Below, piece by piece: positions 8,062 to 16,494 of a DNA stretch of 62,355 bases (the stretch's first letter is position 1; every line of letters starts with the position of its first letter). Below the pieces are notes generated by a model that worked only from the letters and a program-made list of their open reading frames with translations, had not been told where the DNA came from and made no database searches. This DNA is from an uncultured Roseovarius sp. Its GTDB lineage: Bacteria; Pseudomonadota; Alphaproteobacteria; Rhodobacterales; Rhodobacteraceae. The stretch covers positions 1 to 62,355 of the forward strand of contig NZ_CAMYMD010000089.1 of assembly GCF_947259555.1 (NCBI RefSeq), read 5' to 3'. A program made the position numbers and the translations under genes.

Positions 8062-9149
8062 TGTATGTCGCGGTCAAGGGGGGCGAACGCGCCATCGATA
8101 ACGCCCATGCCTGGCTTGCCGAGGAGCGGCGCGGCGATACTTCTGTCGCAGAACTGGGCGTCGCGCAAATCCGTGAGCAGTTGAGCCTCGCCGTCAACCG
8201 CGTGATGGCCGAAGGCTCGCTCTACGACCCCGACCTTGCCGCCCTCGCCATCAAGCAGGCGCGCGGCGATCTGATCGAGGCGATTTTCCTCATTCGCGCC
8301 TATCGCACCACGCTGCCGCGCTTTGGCGCCTCGCACCCGGTGGAGACCTCTGCGATGCGCTGCGACCGGCGCATCTCGGCCACCTTCAAGGATGCGCCGG
8401 GCGGTCAGGTGCTGGGGCCGACATTCGATTACACGCATCGCCTGCTCGATTTCAAACTGGCCGCCGAGGGCGAGGTGGCCGACGCCCCCGAGGCCCCGCC
8501 ACAGCCCGGCCCGACGCCGCATATCATGGGCTATCTGAACCGCGAGGGGCTGATCGAGGACGAGGCGCCAAGCGATGCCACCCCGCCGGACCTCACCCGC
8601 GAACCGATGGAACTGCCCGCCGACCGCGCCCTGCGCCTGCAGGCGCTGACGCGCGGCGACGAGGGCTTTATCCTGTCGCTCGCCTATTCCACGCAGCGCG
8701 GCTATGCCCGCAACCACGCCTTTGTCGGCGAATTGCGGATCGGGGCCGTGTCGGTGGAGATGGACATCCCCGAACTGGGCTTTGCCATCGAGCTGGGCGA
8801 AATCACCCTGACCGAATGCGAAACGATCAACCAGTTCAAGGGCTCGAAAACCGAGCCGCCGCAATTCACCCGGGGCTATGGGCTGGTCTTCGGTCAGACC
8901 GAGCGCAAGGCCATCGCCATGGCGCTGGTCGACCGCGCGCTGCGCTGGAAGGAACTGGGCGAGGAGGATCAGGGCGCACCCGCGCAGGACGAGGAATTCG
9001 TGCTGATGCATGCCGACAACATCCAGGCGACGGGGTTTTTGGAGCATATCAAGCTGCCGCATTACGTGGATTTTCAATCTGAGTTGGAACTGGTGCGTAA
9101 ACTGCGCTGCGAGGCCGAGGGCAGCACCCGGTGGGAGGCCGCAGAATGA
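8061..9149 (+). CDS. phnI: C-P lyase subunit PhnI (nucleosidase/transferase)
   Basis: A 362-residue PhnI protein, the subunit that with PhnG/H/L displaces adenine from ATP by phosphonate to give ribose-1-phosphonate triphosphate. It starts MYVAVKGGERAIDNAH and includes AIKQARGDLIEAIFLIRAYR, LAYSTQRGYARNHAFVGELR and the GYGLVFGQTERKAIAMALVD block, all usual for PhnI. The length matches the family. The next gene, a HAD hydrolase, begins 31 bp later and separates phnI from phnJ. Confidence 0.95.
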   Translation: MYVAVKGGERAIDNAHAWLAEERRGDTSVAELGVAQIREQLSLAVNRVMAEGSLYDPDLAALAIKQARGDLIEAIFLIRAYRTTLPRFGASHPVETSAMRCDRRISATFKDAPGGQVLGPTFDYTHRLLDFKLAAEGEVADAPEAPPQPGPTPHIMGYLNREGLIEDEAPSDATPPDLTREPMELPADRALRLQALTRGDEGFILSLAYSTQRGYARNHAFVGELRIGAVSVEMDIPELGFAIELGEITLTECETINQFKGSKTEPPQFTRGYGLVFGQTERKAIAMALVDRALRWKELGEEDQGAPAQDEEFVLMHADNIQATGFLEHIKLPHYVDFQSELELVRKLRCEAEGSTRWEAAE

Positions 9150-9180
9150 GTATTTTGGGAACAGTGAAGCGGGGGATGCC

Positions 9181-9780
9181 ATGACCCCGGTTTTCGATCT
9201 GGGCAATGTCCTGATCCGGTGGGAGCCGCAGGCGGCCTTTCGCCATGCCTTTGCGGATGATGCCGAGATAGACGCGTTCTTTGCACGGATCGGGTTTTAT
9301 GACTGGAATTATGAGCAGGACCGGGGCCGCAGCCGTGCCGAGGCTGTGGCGGCGATTGCCGCGCTGCACCCGCAGCATGCCGATCTGATGGACGGGTTCT
9401 TTGACCGGTTTCACCTGACCATCCGCGACAAGATCGTGGGGAGTTGGCAGCTGCTGGCAGACTTGCGCGCGCGTGGTCACGCACCGTGGGCGCTGACCAA
9501 TTGGGGGCCCGAGACATGGCCCGAGGCCCCCCGTCTGCATCCTGAACTGATGGATATGTTCGAGGGCATTGTCGTGTCTGGTCACGAGGGGATGGTCAAA
9601 CCCGACTGCGCAATCTTCGACCTCCTGTGCGACCGTGCCGGTGCCACCGCAGAGCGCTGTTTTTTCATCGACGACAGCGCCGCCAATGTCGAAGGCGCGC
9701 GGGCCGCCGGCTGGCAGGCGCATCATTTCACGGGGGCGGACGACCTGCGCGCCAACCTGCGGGAACGAGGGCTTTTATGA
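9181..9780 (+). CDS. HAD-family hydrolase embedded in the phn operon
   Basis: A 199-residue HAD phosphatase of subfamily IA type. Motif I is FDLGNVL (5-11), with the DxG variant seen in YihX-like sugar phosphatases. Motif II is TNWG, motif III Lys is in GMVKPD and motif IV is FFIDDSAANVEGA. Its TGA overlaps the phnJ ATG in ATGA, so it is translationally coupled to phnJ. A sugar-phosphate intermediate of the C-P lyase route (ribose phosphates) is a reasonable substrate, but this is inference from position. Confidence 0.88.
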   Translation: MTPVFDLGNVLIRWEPQAAFRHAFADDAEIDAFFARIGFYDWNYEQDRGRSRAEAVAAIAALHPQHADLMDGFFDRFHLTIRDKIVGSWQLLADLRARGHAPWALTNWGPETWPEAPRLHPELMDMFEGIVVSGHEGMVKPDCAIFDLLCDRAGATAERCFFIDDSAANVEGARAAGWQAHHFTGADDLRANLRERGLL

Positions 9781-10646
9781 CCGATTACAACTTTGCCTAT
9801 CTCGACGAGCAAACCAAGCGGATGATCCGTCGGGCCATTCTCAAGGGGTTGGCGATCCCCGGTTATCAGGTGCCTTTTGCCAGCCGCGAGATGCCGATGC
9901 CCTATGGCTGGGGCACCGGTGGCGTGCAGGTCTCTGCCGCCTGCCTGACCCCCGATGACACGTTCAAGGTGATCGATCAGGGCGCGGATGACACCACCAA
10001 CGCGGTGTCGATCCGCAAATTCTTTGAGAAGACTGCCGGGGTCGCCACCACTGAGGAAACCGCGCGGGCGAGCCTGATCCAGACCCGCCACCGCATCCCC
10101 GAGGAGGCGCTGAGCCAGGATCAGATCCTTGTCTACCAGGTGCCGATCCCGGAACCGCTGCGTTTTCTGGAGCCGTCGGAGCTGGAGACCCGCAAGATGC
10201 ACAGCCTTGAGGAATATGGTCTCATGCATGTGAAGCTCTACGAGGATATCAGCCAGCACGGCGCCATCGCCACCGCCTATGCCTATCCCGTCAAGGTCGA
10301 GGGGCGCTATGTCATGGACCCGTCGCCGATCCCGAAATTCGACAATCCGAAACTGGGCATGGCGGCGATCCAGCTGTTCGGTGCGGGGCGCGAACAGCGG
10401 ATTTACGCGCTGCCGCCCTATACCCAAGTTGTCAGTCTCGATTTCGAGGATCACCCGTTCGAGCCCAGCAAGGCCGATTACGATTGCGATCTGTGCGGGG
10501 CCTCCGACAGCTATCTCGATGAAGTGATCGTGGATGATGCCGGGGGGCGGATGTTCGTCTGTTCCGACACCGATTATTGCCGGTCGCGCCGTGCGGCGGG
10601 CCATGTCGGCGCGCAGGGTGCGCCCTATGAGGAGGGTGCCGCATGA
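9777..10646 (+). CDS. phnJ: Radical-SAM C-P lyase PhnJ
   Basis: A 289-residue catalytic subunit that cleaves the carbon-phosphorus bond of ribose-1-phosphonate-5-phosphate, giving the cyclic ribose phosphate and an alkane. The four-cysteine cluster (C237, C240, C262, C268; CX2CX21CX5C) seen in PhnJ is intact. The N-terminal Gly region IPGYQVPFASREMPMPYGW, site of the glycyl radical in E. coli PhnJ, is also present. The ATG at 9777 overlaps the HAD stop; the 3' end overlaps phnK by 4 bp. Confidence 0.97.
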   Translation: MTDYNFAYLDEQTKRMIRRAILKGLAIPGYQVPFASREMPMPYGWGTGGVQVSAACLTPDDTFKVIDQGADDTTNAVSIRKFFEKTAGVATTEETARASLIQTRHRIPEEALSQDQILVYQVPIPEPLRFLEPSELETRKMHSLEEYGLMHVKLYEDISQHGAIATAYAYPVKVEGRYVMDPSPIPKFDNPKLGMAAIQLFGAGREQRIYALPPYTQVVSLDFEDHPFEPSKADYDCDLCGASDSYLDEVIVDDAGGRMFVCSDTDYCRSRRAAGHVGAQGAPYEEGAA

Positions 10647-11413
10647 CTCCGCTGTTGCAGGTCCGCGACATCGCGAAATTCTACGGGGCGCGGCGCGGCT
10701 GCGAGGACGTCGGGTTCGATCTCTACCCCGGCGAGGTGATGGGCATCGTCGGCGAGAGTGGCTCGGGCAAGTCGACGCTTCTGTCGTGCCTTGCCGGGCA
10801 TCTGCCGCCCGACCGGGGCGAGGTGATTTTCGACACGCAGCTACACGGCCCGCGCGACACGCTGACCATGTCCGAGCCGGAACGGCGCATGCTGATGCGC
10901 ACCGATTGGGCGTTTGTTCACCAGCACGCGCGTGATGGGCTGCGCATGGGGGTTTCGGCGGGCGGCAATGTGGGCGAACGGCTGATGGCGGTGGGCGCGC
11001 GGCATTTTGGCGAGATCCGCGAACAGGCGGTGGATTGGCTGGGACGGGTCGAGATCGCCGCCGACCGCGTGGATGACAAACCGCAGGCGTTTTCGGGGGG
11101 CATGCAACAGCGGTTGCAGATCGCCCGCAATCTGGTGACCGGCCCGCGATTGGTGTTCATGGATGAGCCCACCGGCGGCCTTGATGTGAGCGTGCAGGCG
11201 CGGCTGCTCGACCTCTTGCGCGGATTGGTGCGCGAGATGGGCCTTTCGGCGGTCATCGTGACGCATGATCTGGCGGTGGTGCGCCTGCTCGCCGACCGGC
11301 TGATGGTGATGAAGGATGGCCGCGTCGTCGAGGACGGGCTGACCGATCAGGTGCTTGATGATCCGCAGCATGGCTATACGCAGCTGCTGGTGTCGAGCGT
11401 GTTGCAGGTCTGA
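10643..11413 (+). CDS. phnK: C-P lyase ABC-type ATPase PhnK
   Basis: A 256-residue ABC ATPase that docks on the PhnGHIJ core and does not act as a transporter. Walker A is GESGSGKST, the signature SGGMQQRLQIARNL and Walker B LVFMDEPTGGLD. The ATGA overlap with phnJ supports this start. Similarity to oligopeptide-transporter ATPases is normal for PhnK; context decides the assignment. Confidence 0.95.
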   Translation: MTPLLQVRDIAKFYGARRGCEDVGFDLYPGEVMGIVGESGSGKSTLLSCLAGHLPPDRGEVIFDTQLHGPRDTLTMSEPERRMLMRTDWAFVHQHARDGLRMGVSAGGNVGERLMAVGARHFGEIREQAVDWLGRVEIAADRVDDKPQAFSGGMQQRLQIARNLVTGPRLVFMDEPTGGLDVSVQARLLDLLRGLVREMGLSAVIVTHDLAVVRLLADRLMVMKDGRVVEDGLTDQVLDDPQHGYTQLLVSSVLQV

Positions 11414-11438
11414 GCGGGGCGGGAAAGGGACGGATACG

Positions 11439-12122
11439 ATGATCGAGATCGAAGGTCTGGGCAAGAGCTTTACCCTGCACAATCAGGGCGGCGCGGTGAT
11501 CCCGGTGATGACGGGCGCGCATCTGCGGGTGGCGCGCGGTGAGTGCGTGGCGCTGACCGGCACATCGGGGGTGGGCAAATCCACGCTGATGCGGATGATC
11601 TACGGTAATTACCGCGCCAGTGCGGGCCGGATCATGGTGGGCGAGACCGACATAGCCGGTGCCGCCCCGCGTGAGATCATCCAACTGCGGCGCGACACGC
11701 TCGGCTATGTCAGCCAGTTCCTGCGCGTCGTGCCGCGCGTGCCCACGCGCGAGGTGGTGGCAGAGCCGCTCCTGACCCTTGGTGTGGCGCGGGCGGACGC
11801 CATCGCGCGGGCCGAGGCGCTGCTGGCGCGGCTCAACATCCCTCAGGCGCTGTGGTCGCTCAGTCCGACGACGTTTTCGGGGGGCGAGCAGCAGCGGGTA
11901 AACATCGCGCGCGGCTTTGCCCACGCCTTTCCAGCACTTCTGCTGGATGAGCCGACCGCCAGCCTCGATGCCGCCAATCGCGAGGTGGTTCTGACGCTGA
12001 TCGAAGAGGCAAAGGCGCGCGGTGCCGCGATCATCGGCATCTTTCACGACGAGGCCGCGCGCGGCCGGGTCTGCGACCGCGAGGTCGATGTGGGCGCCTT
12101 TGCCCCGGGGCAGGCGGCATGA
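11439..12122 (+). CDS. phnL: C-P lyase ABC-type ATPase PhnL
   Basis: A 227-residue ABC ATPase with Walker A GTSGVGKST, the long PhnL-type linker YVSQFLRVVPRVPTREVVAE, signature SGGEQQRVNIARGF and Walker B LLLDEPTASLD. It works with PhnG/H/I in phosphonate activation. The start ATG 11439 begins MIEIEGLGKSF, with a GGGAAAGGGA ribosome site. It overlaps phnN by 4 bp (ATGA). Confidence 0.95.
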   Translation: MIEIEGLGKSFTLHNQGGAVIPVMTGAHLRVARGECVALTGTSGVGKSTLMRMIYGNYRASAGRIMVGETDIAGAAPREIIQLRRDTLGYVSQFLRVVPRVPTREVVAEPLLTLGVARADAIARAEALLARLNIPQALWSLSPTTFSGGEQQRVNIARGFAHAFPALLLDEPTASLDAANREVVLTLIEEAKARGAAIIGIFHDEAARGRVCDREVDVGAFAPGQAA

Positions 12123-12667
12123 AAAAGGGCCGTCTCATTGCCGTGGTCGGCCCCTCGGGCGTGGGCAAGGACACGCTGATGCGCGCGATGGTGGCCGAGC
12201 GCCCCGGCCTGCGCCGGGTGCGCCGGGTCATCACCCGGCCCGCCGATGATGGCGGCGAGGGGCATGAGCCGGTGACCGAGGCCGAATTCGAGGTGCGCCG
12301 CAAGGAGGGCGGCTTTGCCCTCGACTGGCGCTCGCATGGGCTGCGCTACGGGGTGCCGGTGGGCATCTGCATGGATCTCGGCGCGGGGCGCGATCTGCTG
12401 GTCAACCTGTCGCGCGGCGTGCTGGCGCAGGCGCAGGCGCGCTATCCGCGCCTGATCGTGCTGCATCTGACGGCGGTGCCCGAGGTGCTGGTCGCGCGTC
12501 TGGCTGCACGCGGGCGCGAGGCGGCCGACGATATCGCGGAACGGCTGGAGGGGGCGGACATCGCCCTGCCCGACGGTGCGTGGCCGGTGGTGACGCTCGA
12601 CACCGATGCGCCTGTCGGGCGGCTCGCCAAGCGGGCGATCAAGCTGGTCTACGGGGTAAAGACATGA
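12119..12667 (+). CDS. phnN: Ribose 1,5-bisphosphate phosphokinase PhnN
   Basis: A 182-residue guanylate-kinase-like enzyme that turns ribose-1,5-bisphosphate into PRPP, the last step of C-P lyase catabolism. The P-loop is GPSGVGKDT, followed by the RRVITRPADDGGEGHEPV lid-like block. Its last 19 bp overlap the 3' end of the opposed 2H phosphoesterase gene. The need for ribose-1,5-bisphosphate implies that a cyclic-phosphate esterase works upstream. Confidence 0.94.
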   Translation: MKKGRLIAVVGPSGVGKDTLMRAMVAERPGLRRVRRVITRPADDGGEGHEPVTEAEFEVRRKEGGFALDWRSHGLRYGVPVGICMDLGAGRDLLVNLSRGVLAQAQARYPRLIVLHLTAVPEVLVARLAARGREAADDIAERLEGADIALPDGAWPVVTLDTDAPVGRLAKRAIKLVYGVKT

Positions 12668-13347
12668 CGCGCGATCAGGTGAAACCGGCCTTGCGCATCC
12701 TCGCCCATCAGCGACAGCGCATCAATGGGGAAGGGGCGCGGCAGGAGCGGCAGGACCTGCGCCGTGAGGATATCGCGCAGCACGGGCAACTCGGATTTCG
12801 GCCGCTTTCCGGTCAGCGTGATGTGAAAGCGGAATCCCTCCATCACATGCGCATAGCCCCATTTCATCAGCCGCGCCTCCTGATCGGGGCTCAGCCCGCC
12901 GGCGCGGCGGCGGGCCAGGTCCGCCTCCGAGAGCGGGGCGCGAAACGGCTCGAACGCGCGCACGGTCTGGGCGGCGAGCGCATCGAGCGCGGTGGTGTCC
13001 CCCTCGGGCATCAACGCCAAGAACCGGCCAAGCGCGGTGACGGTGAGGCCATCGAGCAGAACCGGTTGCGCCTGCGCGCAGAACCGCGAAAACGCACCTC
13101 GCAATGCGGCCTCGTCCTGACCCTCGGCCAGCTGGAACGGCGGTTTCATCGTGGCATGCAGCCCGTACTTGCGCGGGGTCTCGGTGATCTCGGCCACGGG
13201 CGCGGGCAGGCCTGCCACCTCGGGATGCGCGACTGCAGTGCCTCGGGCCGCATCCCAACCCAGCCAGGCTGCGCCGAACTCCGAAAACGCCGTCTCGGGC
13301 GGCGTGTAATAGACAGCGTAGCGGGTGAATTGCATGGGCACACTCAT
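12649..13347 (-). CDS. DUF1045 phosphonate-locus protein, 2H phosphoesterase fold
   Basis: A 232-residue protein of the DUF1045 family found in alphaproteobacterial phn loci. Two HxT-type motifs, HATMKPP (64-70) and HITL (175-178), mark a 2H phosphoesterase active site, as in cyclic phosphodiesterases. No PhnP is present in the window, so this protein is a good candidate to open the 1,2-cyclic ribose phosphate made by PhnJ. That role is inferred. It is convergent with phnN (19 bp overlap) and divergent from phnM. A start four codons further in (ATG 13335) is possible. Confidence 0.85.
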   Translation of the reverse strand: MSVPMQFTRYAVYYTPPETAFSEFGAAWLGWDAARGTAVAHPEVAGLPAPVAEITETPRKYGLHATMKPPFQLAEGQDEAALRGAFSRFCAQAQPVLLDGLTVTALGRFLALMPEGDTTALDALAAQTVRAFEPFRAPLSEADLARRRAGGLSPDQEARLMKWGYAHVMEGFRFHITLTGKRPKSELPVLRDILTAQVLPLLPRPFPIDALSLMGEDAQGRFHLIARHVFTP

Positions 13348-13385
13348 CGGTTTGACGCCCTCTGCCAGGAAAGCGTGACAGTGAC

Positions 13386-14528
13386 ATGACAGAAAACCTC
13401 ATTCTCGCCAATGCGTTGTTGGTCCTGCCGGGTGAGGTGCGCCCCGGCGCGCTGCATGTGGCGGACGGGCAGATCGCAGCCATCGACACCGGCACGGCGG
13501 TGCCATTGGGTGCGGTGGATTGCGGCGGTGATTACCTCGCCCCCGGCCTGGTCGAGCTGCATACTGACAATCTGGAGCGACATATTCAACCGCGCCCCAA
13601 GGTCGACTGGCCGCATAACGCCGCCATCCTCGCCCATGACGCGGAACTGGCCAGCACCGGCATCACCACGGTGTTCGACGCGATGCGCGTGGGGTCGGTG
13701 CCCACCGGGGCCGGGCGCTACAAGAAATATGCGCGCGGGCTGGCCGATGAACTCCTGAGCCTGCGCGCCGGGGACGCGCTCAAGATCAGCCATTTCCTGC
13801 ATTTGCGTGCCGAGGTCTGTTCCGAGACGCTGGAAGAGGAGATGGAGGAATTCGGGCCTGAGGACCGCGTTGGCATCGTCAGCCTGATGGACCACACGCC
13901 GGGGCAGCGGCAGTTTCGAGACCTGACCAAGCTCGAAGCCTATATGAAGGGCAAGCACGCCTTGAATGACGCCGAATTCGAGGCCCATATCGCGCAATTG
14001 AAGGCGCTGCGCGCCGCCCATGGCGACCGGCATGAGGCCGCCGCCGTGGCCCATGCCGCCCGCTATGGCGCAGTTCTGGCGAGCCATGACGACACCACCG
14101 AGGCGCAGGTCGCGGTGTCGCATGGCCACGGCATCCGGCTGGCGGAGTTTCCCACCACGATTGAGGCCGCCCGCGCCTGTCATGCCTGTGGCATCTCAGT
14201 CATCATGGGCGCGCCCAACCTGATCCGGGGCGGGTCGCATTCCGGCAATGTCGCTGCCAGCGATCTGGCCGATCTCGGACATCTCGACATCCTGTCCTCG
14301 GATTACGTGCCCTCGGCGCTTCTCTTGGCGGCGGTGCAGCTAGGGGATCGCTGGGGCGACATGGCACGCGGGCTGGCCACCGTCACCATGAACCCGGCGC
14401 GCGCCGTGGGGCTGACGGATCGCGGGCGGCTGGAGGTGGGCACGCGGGCCGATCTGATCCGCTTCTCTGTGCGCGGCGACGCGCCCGCCCTGCGCGGGGT
14501 CTGGTCGCGGGGCCTGCGCGCGGGCTGA
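13386..14528 (+). CDS. phnM: Ribose-phosphonate triphosphate diphosphohydrolase PhnM
   Basis: A 380-residue amidohydrolase-fold enzyme that removes pyrophosphate from alpha-D-ribose-1-phosphonate-5-triphosphate before PhnJ acts. The metal-site motif APGLVELHTDNLERH (53-66) and the later ASHDDTTEAQV, GAPNLIRGGSHSGN and SSDYVPSALLLA blocks are those of PhnM. It sits 38 bp from the divergent DUF1045 gene and closes the C-P lyase locus. Confidence 0.95.
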   Translation: MTENLILANALLVLPGEVRPGALHVADGQIAAIDTGTAVPLGAVDCGGDYLAPGLVELHTDNLERHIQPRPKVDWPHNAAILAHDAELASTGITTVFDAMRVGSVPTGAGRYKKYARGLADELLSLRAGDALKISHFLHLRAEVCSETLEEEMEEFGPEDRVGIVSLMDHTPGQRQFRDLTKLEAYMKGKHALNDAEFEAHIAQLKALRAAHGDRHEAAAVAHAARYGAVLASHDDTTEAQVAVSHGHGIRLAEFPTTIEAARACHACGISVIMGAPNLIRGGSHSGNVAASDLADLGHLDILSSDYVPSALLLAAVQLGDRWGDMARGLATVTMNPARAVGLTDRGRLEVGTRADLIRFSVRGDAPALRGVWSRGLRAG

Positions 14529-14537
14529 GCCAGTGCT

Positions 14538-14566
14538 TTGACAAGGCCGTGCGCGGGGCGCATAAC
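14538..14566 (+). promoter_or_regulatory. Candidate sigma-70 promoter
   Basis: TTGACA (14538-14543) and CATAAC (14561-14566) are separated by 17 bp, in the 73-bp gap after phnM and 35 bp before the next start codon. It suggests that the fumarylacetoacetate-hydrolase-like gene is transcribed separately from phnM. Confidence 0.5.
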
Positions 14567-14601
14567 AGGCGCGATTTCAACCGCTTGCCCCGGAGTTCAC
14601 C

Positions 14602-15300
14602 ATGACTGACCCGCTATTCACCGTTCCAGCCGCCCCGCTTGTCCCGGTCGAAGGCGAGGCCGGGGCCTTTCCGGTGCGGCGGATTTTTTGCGTCGGGCGA
14701 AACTATGCTGCCCACGCCGCCGAGATGGGCAACGAGGTGGACCGCGAGGCGCCGTGGTATTTCAACAAATCGGCGCATGACATCTGCCTGTCGGGGGCAA
14801 CGATCCCCTATCCGCTGGAGACAAGCGACTGCCATCATGAGATGGAATTCGTCGTGGCCATCGGCGCGCCTGCCTTCCGGGTCAGCGAGACCGAGGCGAT
14901 GGCGGCGGTCTACGGCTATGCCTGCGGCATCGACCTCACCCGCCGCGACCTGCAGGGTGCCGCCAAGGAGACACGCCGCCCCTGGGATCTGGGCAAGGAT
15001 TTCGAACAGGCTGCCATCATCGCCGCGATCACGCCGAAGGCAGATTTTGGCGAGATCGGCGACCAGGCGATCCGGCTGGCGGTGGACGGCAGGGTGACGC
15101 AAGAGGCGTGGCTGTCGGACATGGTCTGGTCCGTGCCCGAGATCATCGCGCATCTGTCGCGGTTTTACCATCTGCAACCGGGTGATCTCATCTATACCGG
15201 CACGCCCGCAGGCGTCGGCCCGGTGGTCCCCGGCAATGTGCTGCTTGGCGAGGTCGACGGCCTTGCCCCGCTGCATCTGAGCATCGGCGCGGCGGAGTGA
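14602..15300 (+). CDS. Fumarylacetoacetate hydrolase family protein
   Basis: A 232-residue single-domain FAH enzyme (maleyl/fumarylpyruvate hydrolase or oxaloacetate decarboxylase type). Family marks are FCVGRNYAAHAAEMGNEV, the metal ligand region HHEMEFVVAIG, GIDLTRRDLQ and the C-terminal GDLIYTGTPAGVGPVVPGN. It cleaves C-C bonds in beta-keto acids; the exact substrate cannot be read from sequence. Its stop overlaps the GTG start of the next gene by 4 bp. Confidence 0.88.
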   Translation: MTDPLFTVPAAPLVPVEGEAGAFPVRRIFCVGRNYAAHAAEMGNEVDREAPWYFNKSAHDICLSGATIPYPLETSDCHHEMEFVVAIGAPAFRVSETEAMAAVYGYACGIDLTRRDLQGAAKETRRPWDLGKDFEQAAIIAAITPKADFGEIGDQAIRLAVDGRVTQEAWLSDMVWSVPEIIAHLSRFYHLQPGDLIYTGTPAGVGPVVPGNVLLGEVDGLAPLHLSIGAAE

Positions 15301-16259
15301 GCGGCATGGCCGGTAGCCGTCTGCAACACATGCCGGTGACGCTCTTTACCGTGGTGATGGGGCTGTGCGGCTTTACCCTTGCGCTGCGCGCGGGCGAGGC
15401 GGCGTTGGGGCTGGGCCATGTCGCCTCGGCCGTGACGCATTGGTTCACCATGGGCATCTTTGCCGCGATCGCCCTAGGCTATCTGGCCAAGCTTCTGCGC
15501 CATCCTGGTGCCGTGCAGGCCGAATGGCAGCATCCCGTGAAACTCGCGTTTTTCCCGGCGATTTCCATTGCGCTCGTGTTGATGTCCATCGTCATGCTGG
15601 TGCCCTATCCGGGGCTGGCGCGGGCGATGTGGCTGGTCGCAGTGCCGATGCAACTGGGGCTGACGCTCGCGGTGGTGAATGGCTGGATCGGCGCGCGCGC
15701 CTTCCAGCACGGCCATCTGTCGCCCGCCTGGTTCATCCCCGCCGTCGGCAACGTGATCGTGGCCATCGCGGGCGTGCCTCTGGGCTATATCGAGATCAGC
15801 TGGTTCTTTACCAGCGTCGGGCTGATCTTCTGGATAGTGATGCTGGTGCTGGTGATGAACCGGCTGATCTTTCACGACCCATTGCCCGAGCGGTTGCAGC
15901 CCTCGTTGGTGATCCTGATCGCGCCGCCGTCGGTGGGCTATCTCGCCTGGGTGGCGCTCGTTGGCGGGGTGGATGAATTCGCGCGGGTTCTGCTGAACTG
16001 CGCCTATCTCTTTGCGCTGATCGTGGCGATACAGTTGCCGAAGCTGTTGAAATTGCCCTTTTCGCTCGCCTTTTGGGCGCTTAGCTTTCCGGTTGCGGGG
16101 GCGACGCTTGCCAGCCTTGCGCATGCCCAGGAAACCGGGTCTGCGGGGCATCGATTGATCGGGCTGGGACTCCTGGCTGTGCTCTGCGTCATCATCGCAG
16201 GACTGATCTGGCGCACGGGGCGCGCGTTGCAGGCGGGTGCGATCTTTCAGCCGGATTGA
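15297..16259 (+). CDS. SLAC1/TehA (TDT) family anion channel/transporter
   Basis: A 320-residue inner-membrane protein with about ten hydrophobic segments. It opens with MPVTLFTVVMGLCGFTLALR, close to the SLAC1/TehA first helix. Members move anions such as tellurite-related oxyanions, sulfite, C4-dicarboxylates or nitrate. The start is either GTG 15297, overlapping the previous stop, or ATG 15306. Coupling to the FAH-family gene suggests an organic-acid link, but this is weak. A repeat copy begins 13 bp after the stop. Confidence 0.8.
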   Translation: MSGMAGSRLQHMPVTLFTVVMGLCGFTLALRAGEAALGLGHVASAVTHWFTMGIFAAIALGYLAKLLRHPGAVQAEWQHPVKLAFFPAISIALVLMSIVMLVPYPGLARAMWLVAVPMQLGLTLAVVNGWIGARAFQHGHLSPAWFIPAVGNVIVAIAGVPLGYIEISWFFTSVGLIFWIVMLVLVMNRLIFHDPLPERLQPSLVILIAPPSVGYLAWVALVGGVDEFARVLLNCAYLFALIVAIQLPKLLKLPFSLAFWALSFPVAGATLASLAHAQETGSAGHRLIGLGLLAVLCVIIAGLIWRTGRALQAGAIFQPD

Positions 16260-16272
16260 TGGGGATGGTTGT

Positions 16273-16490
16273 GGCCTGGAGCGGACGTTGCCGTGAGCCG
16301 CGCATCGTCGTGCCGCGGTGTGGCGATCCAACGTTAGTTTGGCAGTACTTAATGCCAGCCAAGCCCGGAAAACATCAGAGCGCAGCGCAGGTTGCAGCCA
16401 AATCGCCGCGCCGGGGGGCGGCACGGCGATGCGCGGCGGCCTTCGGCCTTGTTCCGCGCAGTTGCTTCAATCGAATGTCCGCTCAAGGCC
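16273..16490 (-). repeat. Intergenic repeat, copy 2, with 17-bp terminal inverted repeats
   Basis: A 218-bp element that fills the gap between two convergent genes. Its ends are inverted repeats: GGCCTGGAGCGGACGTT at 16273-16289 and AATGTCCGCTCAAGGCC at 16474-16490, matching at 15 of 17 positions. The interior is the reverse complement of the copies at 1-196 and 49074-49309. The right end lies 4 bp beyond the stop of the acyl-CoA dehydrogenase gene. It is MITE-like or a 3'-end structural repeat; it carries no gene I can support. Confidence 0.85.
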
Positions 16491-16494
16491 AAGA

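Noticed and set aside
12580..13389. A 269-codon plus-strand frame across the DUF1045 gene
   Set aside because: It is the antisense shadow of DUF1045, whose two HxT motifs are convincing on the minus strand.
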